Below, piece by piece: positions 50,374 through 59,053 of a stretch of 64,000 nt of DNA. Under the pieces are notes generated by a model. The model saw nothing but the letters and a program-made list of their open reading frames with translations. It ran no database searches and was not told the DNA's origin. Location of the stretch: assembly GCA_938014215.1 (NCBI GenBank), contig CALLRW010000024.1:1-64000 (forward strand), written 5' to 3'. Origin of the DNA: an uncultured Alistipes sp. (lineage in GTDB: Bacteria; Bacteroidota; Bacteroidia; Bacteroidales; Rikenellaceae). Both the position numbers and the translations under genes were made by a program. Position 1 is the first letter of the stretch. Every line of letters starts with the position of its first letter.

Positions 50374-50395
50374 CAGAAAAATAGCGCAACGCATG

Positions 50396-50446
50396 AACCG
50401 AACAGAGACTCCCCTTACAAGGGGGAGTTTCTGTACGGTTTTTTTA
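50396..50446 (+). terminator. Terminator after the large lipoprotein gene
   Basis: Long imperfect stem AACCGAACAGAGACTCCCC (50396-50414) pairing with 50422-50440 (GGGGAGT...CTGTACGGTT), followed by T6. It separates the lipoprotein gene from the thioredoxin/Omp28 operon. Confidence 0.8.
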
Positions 50447-50480
50447 TAGTAACCATTTTAACTCTTTAAACAATAACAAC

Positions 50481-50969
50481 ATGAAGAAACTGTTCGGACT
50501 TGTCTGCGCACTGCTGACTGTCGCCGGAGTCTCGGCTCAGAAGCTGCCCGATGTGAAGATTGAGAATGCGGAGGGCGAGATGATCTCGACCGCTTCGCTC
50601 ACGGGAAAGAAACCGCTGATCATCTCCTACTGGTCGATCGCCTGCAAACCCTGCCTGCAGGAGCTCAATGCCATCAACGATCAGCTCGAGGAGTGGCGTG
50701 AAGAGGCCGACTTCGACGTCATCGCCGTATCGGTCGACGACGTGCGGCTGAAATCCACGGCCAAGGCCCGTGCCGCCGCCTTCGGATGGGACTTCATCTG
50801 TCTGTTCGACGACAACCAGACGCTCAAGCGCGCCATGAACGTCAACCTCACGCCGCAGAGCTTCGTCGTCGACGCCCAGGGCAACATCGTCTTCTCCCAC
50901 ACGGGATACACCCCCGGAAGCGAACAGCTGCTCCTGGACAAGATCATCGAAATCAGCCACAAAAAATAG
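50481..50969 (+). CDS. TlpA-like thiol-disulfide oxidoreductase, exported
   Basis: 162 residues with signal peptide MKKLFGLVCALLTVAGVSAQ. The thioredoxin-like fold has the active site CKPC at residues 55-58 (SYWSIACKPCLQELN), then DVIAVSVDD and a cis-Pro region LTPQSFVVDAQG. It would act in the periplasm as a reductase or oxidoreductase. It starts a three-gene operon: DUF6029 begins 3 bp after its stop and an Omp28-like gene follows. The link to a second CxxC-bearing protein in the operon suggests a shared thiol task. Confidence 0.88.
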   Translation: MKKLFGLVCALLTVAGVSAQKLPDVKIENAEGEMISTASLTGKKPLIISYWSIACKPCLQELNAINDQLEEWREEADFDVIAVSVDDVRLKSTAKARAAAFGWDFICLFDDNQTLKRAMNVNLTPQSFVVDAQGNIVFSHTGYTPGSEQLLLDKIIEISHKK

Positions 50970-50972
50970 CCC

Positions 50973-52574
50973 ATGCGCATGAAGAAGCACACCGCACTGT
51001 TGCTTGCCGGCACGTGCTGCATCGCCGCAGCCAACGCTCAGATCAAACTCGGAGAGGGACAGCTCTCCGGAAGTTTCGAGACCAACACGATCTACTACGT
51101 CGACGACTCGGCCATCGGTTCGAAACTCGACGACCACTTCGGATCGAACAACTACCTGAAGGTCGACTACTCCTACAAGCACTTCTCGGCCGGCATCCAG
51201 GCCGATGCCTACCTCCCCGCTCTGCAGGGTTACGAACTCGGCCAACAACCCGGATCGTACAACTTCTACGTCTCGTCGAAGTACATCCAGTGGGTGGATG
51301 ACAATTTCGAGGTGCTCGTCGGCGACATCTTCGACCAGTTCGGAAACGGTCTGGTATTCCGATCTTTCGAGGATCGGCAGCTGGGCATCAACACCTCGCT
51401 CGAGGGTATCCGCGGCATCTACCGCTTCGGGAACTACGTGACGGTGAAGGGCCTCTACGGCCGGCCCCGCCTCTACACCCGCTATGCCGATGCCTGGGCC
51501 CGCGGCGCCGACCTGAGCGTCTCGCTGGGCGACATCTTCGGATTCAACAACGTGCTCCTCTCGCTCGAAGGAAGCTACATGAACCGCCACGAAGCCCTCG
51601 ACAAGGAGGCCGACAAGACGGACTACTTCGCCTCGGTGGGCATGACCTCGCCCGACCTGAACATCTACTCGGGACGCGTGAACTTCAACTGGAAAGGGCT
51701 CTCGCTGCGCGGTGAATACGCCTCCAAGGGCAAGGATCTCCCGACGGCCGTGGCCGATCGGGCCGTCGAAGGAAGGGCCATCCTGGGCGAAATCGGCTAC
51801 AACTACAAGACCTTCAGCGTGGCCGGAACGTTCCGCACGCTGGACAACATGGGCACGCTGATCTCGCTTTACGGCACCGGAACGGGCAACATGCTCAACT
51901 ACCTGCCGGCGCTGACCCGCCAGTACACCTACATGCTGGCCAACCTGAACCCCTATCAGGTCAACGTCGAGGGCGAAATCGGCGGGCAGATCGACATCAA
52001 CTACTCGCTGCGCAACAAGCGCGACCGCTACCGCTACTGGAACTTTCACGGCAACCTCTCGAACTTCTACACGCTGCGCGGCGAACAGGCCAAGAGCGGC
52101 AACCGCGAACTGCTGTGGCTCGACATGAACTTCGACGTCGAGCGGCAGTGGAACCGCAAGCTCAAGACGTCGCTGCTCTTCTCCTACCAGGAGTGGAACC
52201 CCGACCACGGCTACAGCCACCGGACCTACGTCTCGAACATCATCGTGGCCGACGTGACCTACAAGTTCAACCGCAAGAAGTCGCTCCGCGCCGAGGTGCA
52301 GTACCTGCTCTCGAACGACTACGAGGGCGACTGGGTGGCCGGACTCGTCGAGCTGGGACTCGCCCCCCACTGGAGCATCTTCGTCAGCGACATGTACAAC
52401 CAGGGCTCGACCAAGATCAATTACTACAACGGCGGCTTCAGCTACACGAAAAAACGCACCCGCATCCAGCTCAGCTACGGCCGCAACCGCGCCGGATACA
52501 TCTGCTCGGGCGGCGTGTGCCGCTACTCGCCCGCCTACACGGGCTGTAATCTTGCCATTACATCATCGTTCTAA
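50973..52574 (+). CDS. DUF6029-like outer-membrane beta-barrel protein
   Basis: 533 residues with a signal peptide ending ANAQ. The mature protein starts IKLGEGQLSGSFETNTIYYV and consists of alternating strands with many Tyr/Phe/Asn, as in outer-membrane barrels (FDQFGNGLVFRSFEDRQLG, NYSLRNKRDRYRYWNF-like segments). It ends with a terminal Phe (NLAITSSF). I assign it to the DUF6029 family from memory of proteins with this start. It lies between a TlpA-like gene and an Omp28-like gene with 3- and 14-bp gaps. Specific function unknown. Confidence 0.7.
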   Translation: MRMKKHTALLLAGTCCIAAANAQIKLGEGQLSGSFETNTIYYVDDSAIGSKLDDHFGSNNYLKVDYSYKHFSAGIQADAYLPALQGYELGQQPGSYNFYVSSKYIQWVDDNFEVLVGDIFDQFGNGLVFRSFEDRQLGINTSLEGIRGIYRFGNYVTVKGLYGRPRLYTRYADAWARGADLSVSLGDIFGFNNVLLSLEGSYMNRHEALDKEADKTDYFASVGMTSPDLNIYSGRVNFNWKGLSLRGEYASKGKDLPTAVADRAVEGRAILGEIGYNYKTFSVAGTFRTLDNMGTLISLYGTGTGNMLNYLPALTRQYTYMLANLNPYQVNVEGEIGGQIDINYSLRNKRDRYRYWNFHGNLSNFYTLRGEQAKSGNRELLWLDMNFDVERQWNRKLKTSLLFSYQEWNPDHGYSHRTYVSNIIVADVTYKFNRKKSLRAEVQYLLSNDYEGDWVAGLVELGLAPHWSIFVSDMYNQGSTKINYYNGGFSYTKKRTRIQLSYGRNRAGYICSGGVCRYSPAYTGCNLAITSSF

Positions 52575-52588
52575 AAAATATCCACTGC

Positions 52589-54064
52589 ATGAAAACACGA
52601 ATGATCGGAAAATTCCTGCTGCTGGCCGCCATCGCGCTGAGCGCAGGTTCCTGCCTTTCGGGTCAGGATGACGACACGCCGACTCCGGACGGACCGTCGG
52701 CAGTATTCAGCGCCACGGTTTCACCCACGGCCATCTATGCCGACGGTACGGATGCCGCCCTGTTCGACGTCCGCTTCCGCGGTGAGCGTCTGACGGCCAA
52801 TGACGTCACCTTCTACAACGCCGACAACAACTCGGTGGTCGAGATGCCCGACATGAAGTTCACCACCACCCAGCCGGGCGAATACGCCTTCTACGTGACC
52901 TACGTCAATGCGGCTCCGCAGGAGGGCGAAGAGTCCGAATACAAGTCGGAGCGGCTCGTCATCACGGCCATGAACGAGGATATCAACCTCGAACCGACGG
53001 ATCAGAAGGGGCTGACCGCATCGCTCTCGTCGACCGTCGTCCAGACGGGCAAGGACCGCGCCGTCTTCGTCATCCGCTACGACGGTGAGGTGCTCGACAG
53101 CGATGCCGGATACGACATCTACGACGGCGATACGAACCGGAAGATCACGCTGCCCACGCTCCAGAAGTCCTCGTCATCGGGCGTCACCTACAACCTGCCC
53201 TACTACGAGGCCTCGCAGAGCGAAACGCGCAGCTTCTGGATCGCCTACAAGACCTCGAACACGATCAACCAGCCGATCAACGTGACGGCCATCGACCGCG
53301 AGGTGCCGATCCGTCCGATCGACCCGCAGCCCGAGAACACGACGTTCAAACACCGCACGATGTTCATGCAGTTCACGGGTCTGGGATGCGGCTACTGCCC
53401 CTTCATGATCGCCGCCCTCAAAAGCGTGCTGAGCGATTCGGAATACGGTTCGAAGGCCGTGCTGGGCGCCGCCCACACCTACAGCGGCGACCCCTATGCC
53501 CCGAATGCCGACCTGGCCGGAGCATTCGGTGTAACGAGCTACCCGACGGTGATTGCCGATTTCTCGAACCGGATCATGAACTACAACTACAATACGAATA
53601 TCACGAATCTGAAGACCGCCATCGACAACTCGCTGCAGACGCCGGCCAAGGCCGGCATCTCGGCCCGCATGGTCAAGGACGGCAGCACGCTCGTCGTACG
53701 CATGACGATCAAGGTCAACGAGACGAACAACTACCGGGTCGGTGCCTGGGTGCTCGAGGACGGTCTCTCGGGACACCAGTCCAACTACGGCATGGAGGGT
53801 GAATTCGACACGCACGACGCCGTCATCCGCTACGCCGACAGCAAGGATTCCCATTCGAGCAGCTACGCCGGACACGACCTGGGCTACATCCAGGCCGGCG
53901 AGATGGCCGACTACCTCTTCGTGATCCCGATCGATTCAGGATGGGCCGAGGAGAACTGCCGCCTGCTGCTCTTCGTCACGACGGCCGACGGCAAGAACTA
54001 CACGGTTACCAATGCCGTTGCGACCACGTCGCTGACCAGCGCCGTCACGCTGGAGTACGAATAG
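52589..54064 (+). CDS. Omp28-like lipoprotein with CxxC motif
   Basis: 491 residues. The lipoprotein signal ends LSAGSC. Two Ig-like beta domains cover about residues 30-245 (SPTAIYADGTDAALFDVRFR and SSTVVQTGKDRAVFVIRYDG are repeats of each other). A thioredoxin-like segment follows, MFMQFTGLGCGYCPFMIAAL, with CGYC at residues 267-270, as in Omp28-related proteins. The C-terminal domain is beta-rich. It is the last gene of the TlpA/DUF6029/Omp28 operon, followed by a terminator. It probably sits at the outer membrane; whether CGYC is redox-active is unknown. Confidence 0.85.
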   Translation: MKTRMIGKFLLLAAIALSAGSCLSGQDDDTPTPDGPSAVFSATVSPTAIYADGTDAALFDVRFRGERLTANDVTFYNADNNSVVEMPDMKFTTTQPGEYAFYVTYVNAAPQEGEESEYKSERLVITAMNEDINLEPTDQKGLTASLSSTVVQTGKDRAVFVIRYDGEVLDSDAGYDIYDGDTNRKITLPTLQKSSSSGVTYNLPYYEASQSETRSFWIAYKTSNTINQPINVTAIDREVPIRPIDPQPENTTFKHRTMFMQFTGLGCGYCPFMIAALKSVLSDSEYGSKAVLGAAHTYSGDPYAPNADLAGAFGVTSYPTVIADFSNRIMNYNYNTNITNLKTAIDNSLQTPAKAGISARMVKDGSTLVVRMTIKVNETNNYRVGAWVLEDGLSGHQSNYGMEGEFDTHDAVIRYADSKDSHSSSYAGHDLGYIQAGEMADYLFVIPIDSGWAEENCRLLLFVTTADGKNYTVTNAVATTSLTSAVTLEYE

Positions 54065-54126
54065 CCGCACGCAGGGATGCCGGTACGCCGGGGGCTGATG
54101 CCCCGAAACCGGACCCGTAAACAAGA

Positions 54127-54173
54127 ACCCGGAGGGAAGGCCGAAAGGCACGACACCCCTCCGGGTCTTTTTT
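54127..54173 (+). terminator. Terminator of the TlpA/DUF6029/Omp28 operon
   Basis: Perfect 10-bp stem ACCCGGAGGG (54127-54136) / CCCTCCGGGT (54157-54166) followed by C and T6, 63 bp after the Omp28-like stop. Confidence 0.8.
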
Positions 54174-54306
54174 GCGGATGAACGGCGATGCATCGAATCG
54201 ACCGGAAATTGGTTGGTTTCGATTTTTTCCCTATTTTTACCCCCGAGGGAGGTGCCGCCGTGCGGAAACCCCTCCCCGAGAAGTCGAACCAAATCCACAT
54301 GTGAAG

Positions 54307-54738
54307 ATGGCAAACCAAGGCATGAAAATCGCCCTTTTCTCCCTCACCCTGCTCCTGCTGGGAGGCTGCCGGGCGGGGGTGTCGACCTCCCGCTCCGCCG
54401 AGACCCGGGGAGCCTCCGCCTCGAAAACGTGCTGCGACTCGACGGGCAGCCCGTCAGCCGAAGAGGGCCGGTCGCAGATCCTGCGGGGACGGGTCGTCGT
54501 GGCCCACGAGGTACGCTCGTTCGTTCCCGAAGGCGATACGACCGAATACTGGCTCCGCGACCGCAGCGGAGCCCTCGAACGCGAATACGACCGCGTGAGC
54601 GGCGGTGCGCACGACGGACGCCCGGTCGAGGCCGAACTCAGGCTCCGCTATGCGGGCCGTGACGACGAGGGGTTCGCCGCCCAGTACGAAGGGGTCTACG
54701 AGGTAGAGGAGATCCGGTCGATGCGGCGGATCGAATAG
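54307..54738 (+). CDS. Small lipoprotein, OB-like domain, function unknown
   Basis: 143 residues from ATG at 54307; ATG at 54322 is an equally possible start and gives MKIALFSLTLLLLGGC directly. The lipobox is LLLGGC. A Ser/Ala/Cys linker (about residues 25-50, with a CC pair) is followed by a small beta domain from ILRGRVVVAHEVRSFVPEGD to the end (VYEVEEIRSMRRIE), like an OB-fold or NlpE C-terminal domain. That resemblance is loose. It stands alone between two terminators and converges with panB. Confidence 0.6.
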   Translation: MANQGMKIALFSLTLLLLGGCRAGVSTSRSAETRGASASKTCCDSTGSPSAEEGRSQILRGRVVVAHEVRSFVPEGDTTEYWLRDRSGALEREYDRVSGGAHDGRPVEAELRLRYAGRDDEGFAAQYEGVYEVEEIRSMRRIE

Positions 54739-54763
54739 CCGGCAAACCGTACAGCCGATAAGA

Positions 54764-54799
54764 GCGAGGGGCGGATGTCGATCGACATCCGCCCCTCGC
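54764..54799. terminator. Perfect 36-bp palindrome between convergent genes
   Basis: GCGAGGGGCGGATGTCGA at 54764-54781 is followed at once by its exact reverse complement to 54799. It lies between the convergent lipoprotein and panB genes and probably ends both transcripts. A zero-length loop is unusual: as RNA it would form a stem of about 16 bp with a 4-nt loop. Confidence 0.6.
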
Positions 54800-54819
54800 C
54801 GTTGTGTATTCCGACGGGA

Positions 54820-55635
54820 TCAGTACTGCTCCTTCTCGTTGGGGAAGTCGCACGACTTGACATCCTGCACGTACTGCCCGACCGCCTCGGTCATCACCGT
54901 GTGCAGATCGGCATAGCGGCGCAGGAAACGCGGCGAGAAGCCCTTGTTGATGCCCAGCATGTCGTGGATCACCAGCACCTGGCCGTCGCAGCCCGGACCG
55001 GCACCGATGCCGATCGTCGGCGTCGGGATCTCGTTCGTCACGCGCGTGGCCAGCGCCGCGGGGATCTTCTCCAGCACGATGGCGAAGCAGCCCGCCTCGC
55101 TCAGCAGATGGGCGTCATGCACCAGCTTCTCGGCCTCGGCCTCCTCCTTGGCGCGCACGGCATAGGTGCCGAACTTGTGGATCGACTGCGGCGTCAGTCC
55201 GAGGTGCCCCATCACCGGAATGCCGGCCGACAGGATGCGCTGCACCGACTCGAGGATCTCCTCGCCGCCCTCCATCTTCACGGCATCGGCCTCGGTCTCC
55301 TTCATGATGCGGATGGCCGAATCGAGCGCCACCTTCGAGTTGCCCTGGTAGGTGCCGAACGGCAGGTCGACCACTACCAGCGCCCGCTCCACGGCCCGAA
55401 CTACCGAACGGGCGTGATAGATCATCATATCGAGCGTAATGGGCACCGTCGTCTCGTAGCCGGCCATGACGTTGGCCGCCGAGTCGCCCACCAGAATCAC
55501 GTCGATACCGGCGGCATCAACGATCTTCGCCATCGAATAGTCGTACGAGGTCAGCATGGCGATCTTCTCGCCGCGCTGCTTCATCTCCGTAAGGCGGTAG
55601 GTCGTCACCGCCCGAACTGTGCTTTCTACGGACAT
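54820..55635 (-). CDS. panB: 3-methyl-2-oxobutanoate hydroxymethyltransferase
   Basis: 271 residues. Diagnostic stretches are MLTSYDYSMAKIVDAAGIDV, VGDSAANVMAGYETTVPITL, DLPFGTYQG and VMGHLGLTPQSIHKFGTY, with the metal-binding Asp in VGDSA and the Glu in IVLEKIP. It transfers a hydroxymethyl group to alpha-ketoisovalerate to give ketopantoate, the first step of pantothenate synthesis. Upstream, TATCTTTG on the minus strand at 55673-55666 is a -7 box lying inside the 3' end of the methyltransferase gene. panC and panD are not nearby. Confidence 0.97.
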   Translation of the reverse strand: MSVESTVRAVTTYRLTEMKQRGEKIAMLTSYDYSMAKIVDAAGIDVILVGDSAANVMAGYETTVPITLDMMIYHARSVVRAVERALVVVDLPFGTYQGNSKVALDSAIRIMKETEADAVKMEGGEEILESVQRILSAGIPVMGHLGLTPQSIHKFGTYAVRAKEEAEAEKLVHDAHLLSEAGCFAIVLEKIPAALATRVTNEIPTPTIGIGAGPGCDGQVLVIHDMLGINKGFSPRFLRRYADLHTVMTEAVGQYVQDVKSCDFPNEKEQY

Positions 55636-55652
55636 TTTTTCAGATTTTTTAA

Positions 55653-56207
55653 TTATTCAGTGCGGCAAAGATAACGCTTTGCATAGATTTGGCAAAAAAA
55701 TTGCCACAAAACGACCCCGCCCGAGACCGACACGTTGATCGAATGCTTGGTTCCGGCCTGCGGAATCTCGATCGCTCCGTCGCAGGCATCGACCACCTCT
55801 TGATCGACGCCGTCGACCTCGTTGCCGAAGACCAGTGCGTAGCGCACCCCCGGCTGCGGCACGAAATCATCAAGCCGGCAGGCCCCCTCGACCTGCTCAA
55901 CGGCCAGCACGCGATAGCCCGCGGCATGCAGCGACTCGACACACGACAGGGTCCGCTCGGCATACTCCCACGCCACGGTCTGTTCGGCGCCGAGCGCCGT
56001 CTTGTGGATCTCACGCGAAGGGGGCACGGCCGTAATGCCGCACAGCACGATCCGCTCCACGGCAAAGGCATCGCCCGTACGGAAAAAGGCCCCGACGTTC
56101 TGCGCCGAGCGCACGTTGTCCAGCACCACCGTCACCGGCATCTTCTCGCGGCGGGCAAACTCCTCGGGCGTCGGACGATTCAACTCTTCGTTCGTAATTT
56201 TACGCAT
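55653..56207 (-). CDS. TrmH/SpoU-family RNA 2'-O-methyltransferase
   Basis: 184 residues. SPOUT motifs are present: motif 1 DNVRSAQNVGAFFRTGDAFA, motif 2 YALVFGNEVDGVDQEVVDAC, motif 3 IPQAGTKHSINVSVSGGVVL. It lacks an N-terminal RNA-binding extension, so it is a compact member like TrmL- or YfiF-type proteins. It methylates ribose in tRNA or rRNA with S-adenosylmethionine; the exact target cannot be told. A -7 box TACTTTTG lies on the minus strand at 56243-56236. panB follows after 17 bp with its own promoter. Confidence 0.88.
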   Translation of the reverse strand: MRKITNEELNRPTPEEFARREKMPVTVVLDNVRSAQNVGAFFRTGDAFAVERIVLCGITAVPPSREIHKTALGAEQTVAWEYAERTLSCVESLHAAGYRVLAVEQVEGACRLDDFVPQPGVRYALVFGNEVDGVDQEVVDACDGAIEIPQAGTKHSINVSVSGGVVLWQFFCQIYAKRYLCRTE

Positions 56208-56235
56208 AATGGGTCGTAATGAGTGATTTCGGCCG

Positions 56236-56273
56236 CAAAAGTAATCAAATAAAAAATATTTTATCTATTTTTG
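56236..56273. promoter_or_regulatory. Divergent promoter boxes between the methyltransferase and beta-barrel genes
   Basis: TACTTTTG on the minus strand (56243-56236) serves the methyltransferase gene. TATTTTTG on the plus strand (56266-56273) serves the gene at 56296. Both match TAnnTTTG, and the region between is AT-rich. Confidence 0.55.
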
Positions 56274-56295
56274 GAGCCTCAATTCCGTAGTTACC

Positions 56296-57414
56296 ATGTC
56301 ACTCAGAAAAGTGCTCTTTGCCACCCTCGCCCTGCTGATCTCGGGCGGCGGACTGAAGGCCCAGAAACTGCTCGTCGGGGCCGATTTCGAAACCCGGTTC
56401 GACAACCGCGAATACGCCAACAACGACTTCAACGAATCGCAGACGCTCTTCAGCGCCCGCCTCACACCGCAGATCGGCGTCGAATGGCAGCAGAAGAACC
56501 GACTCGTCCTCGGCGTCGAGATGCTCCAGAACTTCGGCCAGTACAACCCCCAGGGCGACCGCTTCCTGAGCGACGTCAAACCCCTGATGTACTACCGCTT
56601 CAAGACGGCCAACGTCCAGGCCAATGCCGGTATCTTCAACCGCAAGGAGCTCATGGGCGACTACTCGTCGGCCTTCTTCAGCGACTCGACCCGCTTCTAC
56701 CACAACCGTCTGTCGGGATTCCTCGGCCGCTACGTCTCCACCCAGCGCGAAAAAACCTACGTCGAGATGGCCATCGACTGGGAGGGCATGTACTCCGAGG
56801 CCTCGCGCGAGATGTTCCGCATCCTCTCCGCCGGCCGCTACACGACCTCGTGCGGATTCTACTTCGGATACGCCTTCTCGATGTTCCACTTCGCCGGATC
56901 GAAGCTCAACGAAAACGTCACCGACAACCTGCTCCTGAACCCCTACGTAGGGTGGGAGTTCAACGCTTTCCTCGACTTCGACATCCAGGGCGGACTGCTC
57001 TTCGCCCCGCAGCGCGGCCGCAGCGTCGACCACACCTGGCGCAAGCCCTACGGCGGACAGCTCGACGTCACGATCTCGAAATGGGGTGTCAAGATCGAGA
57101 ACAACCTCTACGTGGGCAAGAACCTCCAGCCGCTGCGCAACGCGATCGCCAACCCCACGACAGGCATCACCTACGGCCAGGACGGCCTCTATGCCGGCGA
57201 GCCCTTCTACGCAACGACCGAACATATCTACAACCGCACGTGGGTCGGCTACGACCGCACGTTCTTCAACGACACGCTGCGCGTCGAGGCCGGCATGGTC
57301 TTCCACTACGACGGCACCGGCCTTGGTACGCAGCAGGTCGTGCAGCTCAGCGTCCGCTTCGGAGAGACGCTCTACGACCCGATGAAGCACCCGCGCACCC
57401 GCTCCGGGCGCTAA
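56296..57414 (+). CDS. Outer-membrane beta-barrel protein, function unknown
   Basis: 372 residues with a signal peptide ending GGLKAQ. The mature protein consists of alternating hydrophobic strands and short turns (GADFETRFDNREYANNDFNE, MYYRFKTANVQANAGIFNRK), which suggests a barrel of about 16 strands. It ends with strand-like VVQLSVRFGETLYDPMKHPR. I do not recognise the family. A -7 box lies 22 bp before its start. The next gene starts 87 bp after its stop on the same strand, with no terminator in between, so the two could be co-transcribed. Confidence 0.65.
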   Translation: MSLRKVLFATLALLISGGGLKAQKLLVGADFETRFDNREYANNDFNESQTLFSARLTPQIGVEWQQKNRLVLGVEMLQNFGQYNPQGDRFLSDVKPLMYYRFKTANVQANAGIFNRKELMGDYSSAFFSDSTRFYHNRLSGFLGRYVSTQREKTYVEMAIDWEGMYSEASREMFRILSAGRYTTSCGFYFGYAFSMFHFAGSKLNENVTDNLLLNPYVGWEFNAFLDFDIQGGLLFAPQRGRSVDHTWRKPYGGQLDVTISKWGVKIENNLYVGKNLQPLRNAIANPTTGITYGQDGLYAGEPFYATTEHIYNRTWVGYDRTFFNDTLRVEAGMVFHYDGTGLGTQQVVQLSVRFGETLYDPMKHPRTRSGR

Positions 57415-57501
57415 ACGAACGCTCAGCCAAAACTGCCGCCGGCCGTTCCGACAGGAGTGCCGGCCGACCCGCAGGCGATCAATAAACAAACAGGGTTCAT
57501 C

Positions 57502-58845
57502 ATGAAGGAATTACTTCGAAAAATCGTGGTTCCGCTGGTGATGCTCGCCATCGGGACGACTGCCACAGCTCAGGACAAACTCCTTCTGCTGACGCAGAGC
57601 AATCTGGGATACACCGCCCAGACGTGGTTCTACAGCGGTTCGGGCAACGAACTGCAGGAGGACCAGATCCAGTCCAACTGGGACGAAGGACGCTACATCA
57701 CCTCGGCTGCCCATACGACGAAGGGATGGTTTGTCACCATGGCCAAAAATACCGGACTGACCTACCAGACCTATCACTACGGCAAGGAGTGGCCCGGCGA
57801 CTGGATCAAACAGAAACGCAACGAAGGCTGCTACATCACCACCATCGCCTCGAACCGCACCAAGTGGTTCATCGTCCTCTCGAAAGGGACGGGTTACACC
57901 GCCCAACGCTCGTTCGGCTACGACGACTGGTCGGAGAATGCCGACCGGATCCGCAACCTGTGGGACGAGGGCTACTGCATCACCCAGGCCACCTATACCG
58001 GCAGCAACTGGTTCATCGTCATGAGCCAGAACTCCGGCTACGACCGCCAGAGATACTTCTGGGGCTCGTCCTTCGACGAGATCGACCCGAAGATCCGCAA
58101 ACAGTGGGACGATGGATACTCCATCACCCTGCTGGAGTTCGGTGACGGCGAGTACTTCGTCGTCTCGTCGACCTTCAAGGACAACAGCCACGACGCCCAA
58201 ACCTACATCATCAACCCCTCGCAGCCCAAGGAGTTCATCGCCCAACAGTGGGACAACAGCCAGGATATCGCCTATGTCGGCGGCGGGTATGAGGATTCGG
58301 GCAGCCAGCCGGCAAGTCCAGCCGCAAACAACACGACGTCGAATCCGGTCAATACGGGCAATTCGTGGCGTCAGCAGCTGCCCAACGGCGGCTACTGCGA
58401 CTACACGCGGAATGCCGACGGATCGTACTCGACGCTGACCGTCATTCCCTGCACGTGGTGCCACGGTACGAAAATCTGCTCGGTCTGCCACGGTACGGGC
58501 GGCGTCATGGGTTACGGCGGCATCTGGTATCCCTGCGCGGCGTGCGGCGGCTCGAAGAATTGCCGCAACTGCAACGGTCAGGGTTTCACGACGATGGTCG
58601 GCAGGATACAGAACGGGGTCGGGATCGGTTACGACAGCAACGGACATACACACCTGGGTGCGGGCGGCGGCAATTCCGAATCGGAGGAGCGCTCCGAGAG
58701 TTCGACTCCGTCGCGCGACAGCGGCAATGACTACATCGACATCATCCAGTACTCGCCCAGCTACACCGGCAAGGACGAATACATCTACTGCCCGATCTGT
58801 GACGAAGTAGCTCCGCGCCACACCCACATCAAGAAACGCTATTGA
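57502..58845 (+). CDS. Secreted protein: DUF7477-like repeats plus DnaJ-type zinc-binding cysteines
   Basis: 447 residues from ATG at 57502 with a signal peptide ending TATAQ. Four repeats of about 45-48 residues follow (WFVTMAKNTG, WFIVLSKGTGYT, WFIVMSQNSGYD, YFVVSSTFKD), resembling DUF7477. After a Ser/Asn/Pro linker (about residues 270-295) come DnaJ-like CxxCxG units from C317: CTWCHG, CSVCHGTGG, CAACGG, CRNCNGQG, and near the end YCPICDEVAPRHTH. The cysteine pairs could bind zinc. The combination is odd in an exported protein. Function unknown; it lies after the beta-barrel gene on the same strand. Confidence 0.75.
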   Translation: MKELLRKIVVPLVMLAIGTTATAQDKLLLLTQSNLGYTAQTWFYSGSGNELQEDQIQSNWDEGRYITSAAHTTKGWFVTMAKNTGLTYQTYHYGKEWPGDWIKQKRNEGCYITTIASNRTKWFIVLSKGTGYTAQRSFGYDDWSENADRIRNLWDEGYCITQATYTGSNWFIVMSQNSGYDRQRYFWGSSFDEIDPKIRKQWDDGYSITLLEFGDGEYFVVSSTFKDNSHDAQTYIINPSQPKEFIAQQWDNSQDIAYVGGGYEDSGSQPASPAANNTTSNPVNTGNSWRQQLPNGGYCDYTRNADGSYSTLTVIPCTWCHGTKICSVCHGTGGVMGYGGIWYPCAACGGSKNCRNCNGQGFTTMVGRIQNGVGIGYDSNGHTHLGAGGGNSESEERSESSTPSRDSGNDYIDIIQYSPSYTGKDEYIYCPICDEVAPRHTHIKKRY

Positions 58846-59006
58846 TTGAACTCCCCTCCACCGGGCCGCAACCGGAAACGTCCGGCGGCAGCGACGACGC
58901 GCCCGTACGGCCCCGGCAAACCGATGTTCGGGGTGCGGCTGAAGATTTTTTCGGGGGCCGATGCAAAGTTCTTCCGCCCGACCGCACAAACCTCCGAGAA
59001 AAAACG

Positions 59007-59014
59007 TACTTTTG
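59007..59014 (+). promoter_or_regulatory. -7 box of glnS
   Basis: TACTTTTG matches TAnnTTTG and lies 39 bp before the glnS start. No good -33 box is seen. Confidence 0.55.
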
Positions 59015-59053
59015 CACTACGATAACGATACAAAATCAGTAAGAACAAACAAT

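Noticed and set aside
47623..50394. 923-codon minus-strand open frame
   Set aside because: It is antisense to the lipoprotein gene with a clear signal and lipobox, and its translation is Val/Arg/Asp-rich shadow sequence.
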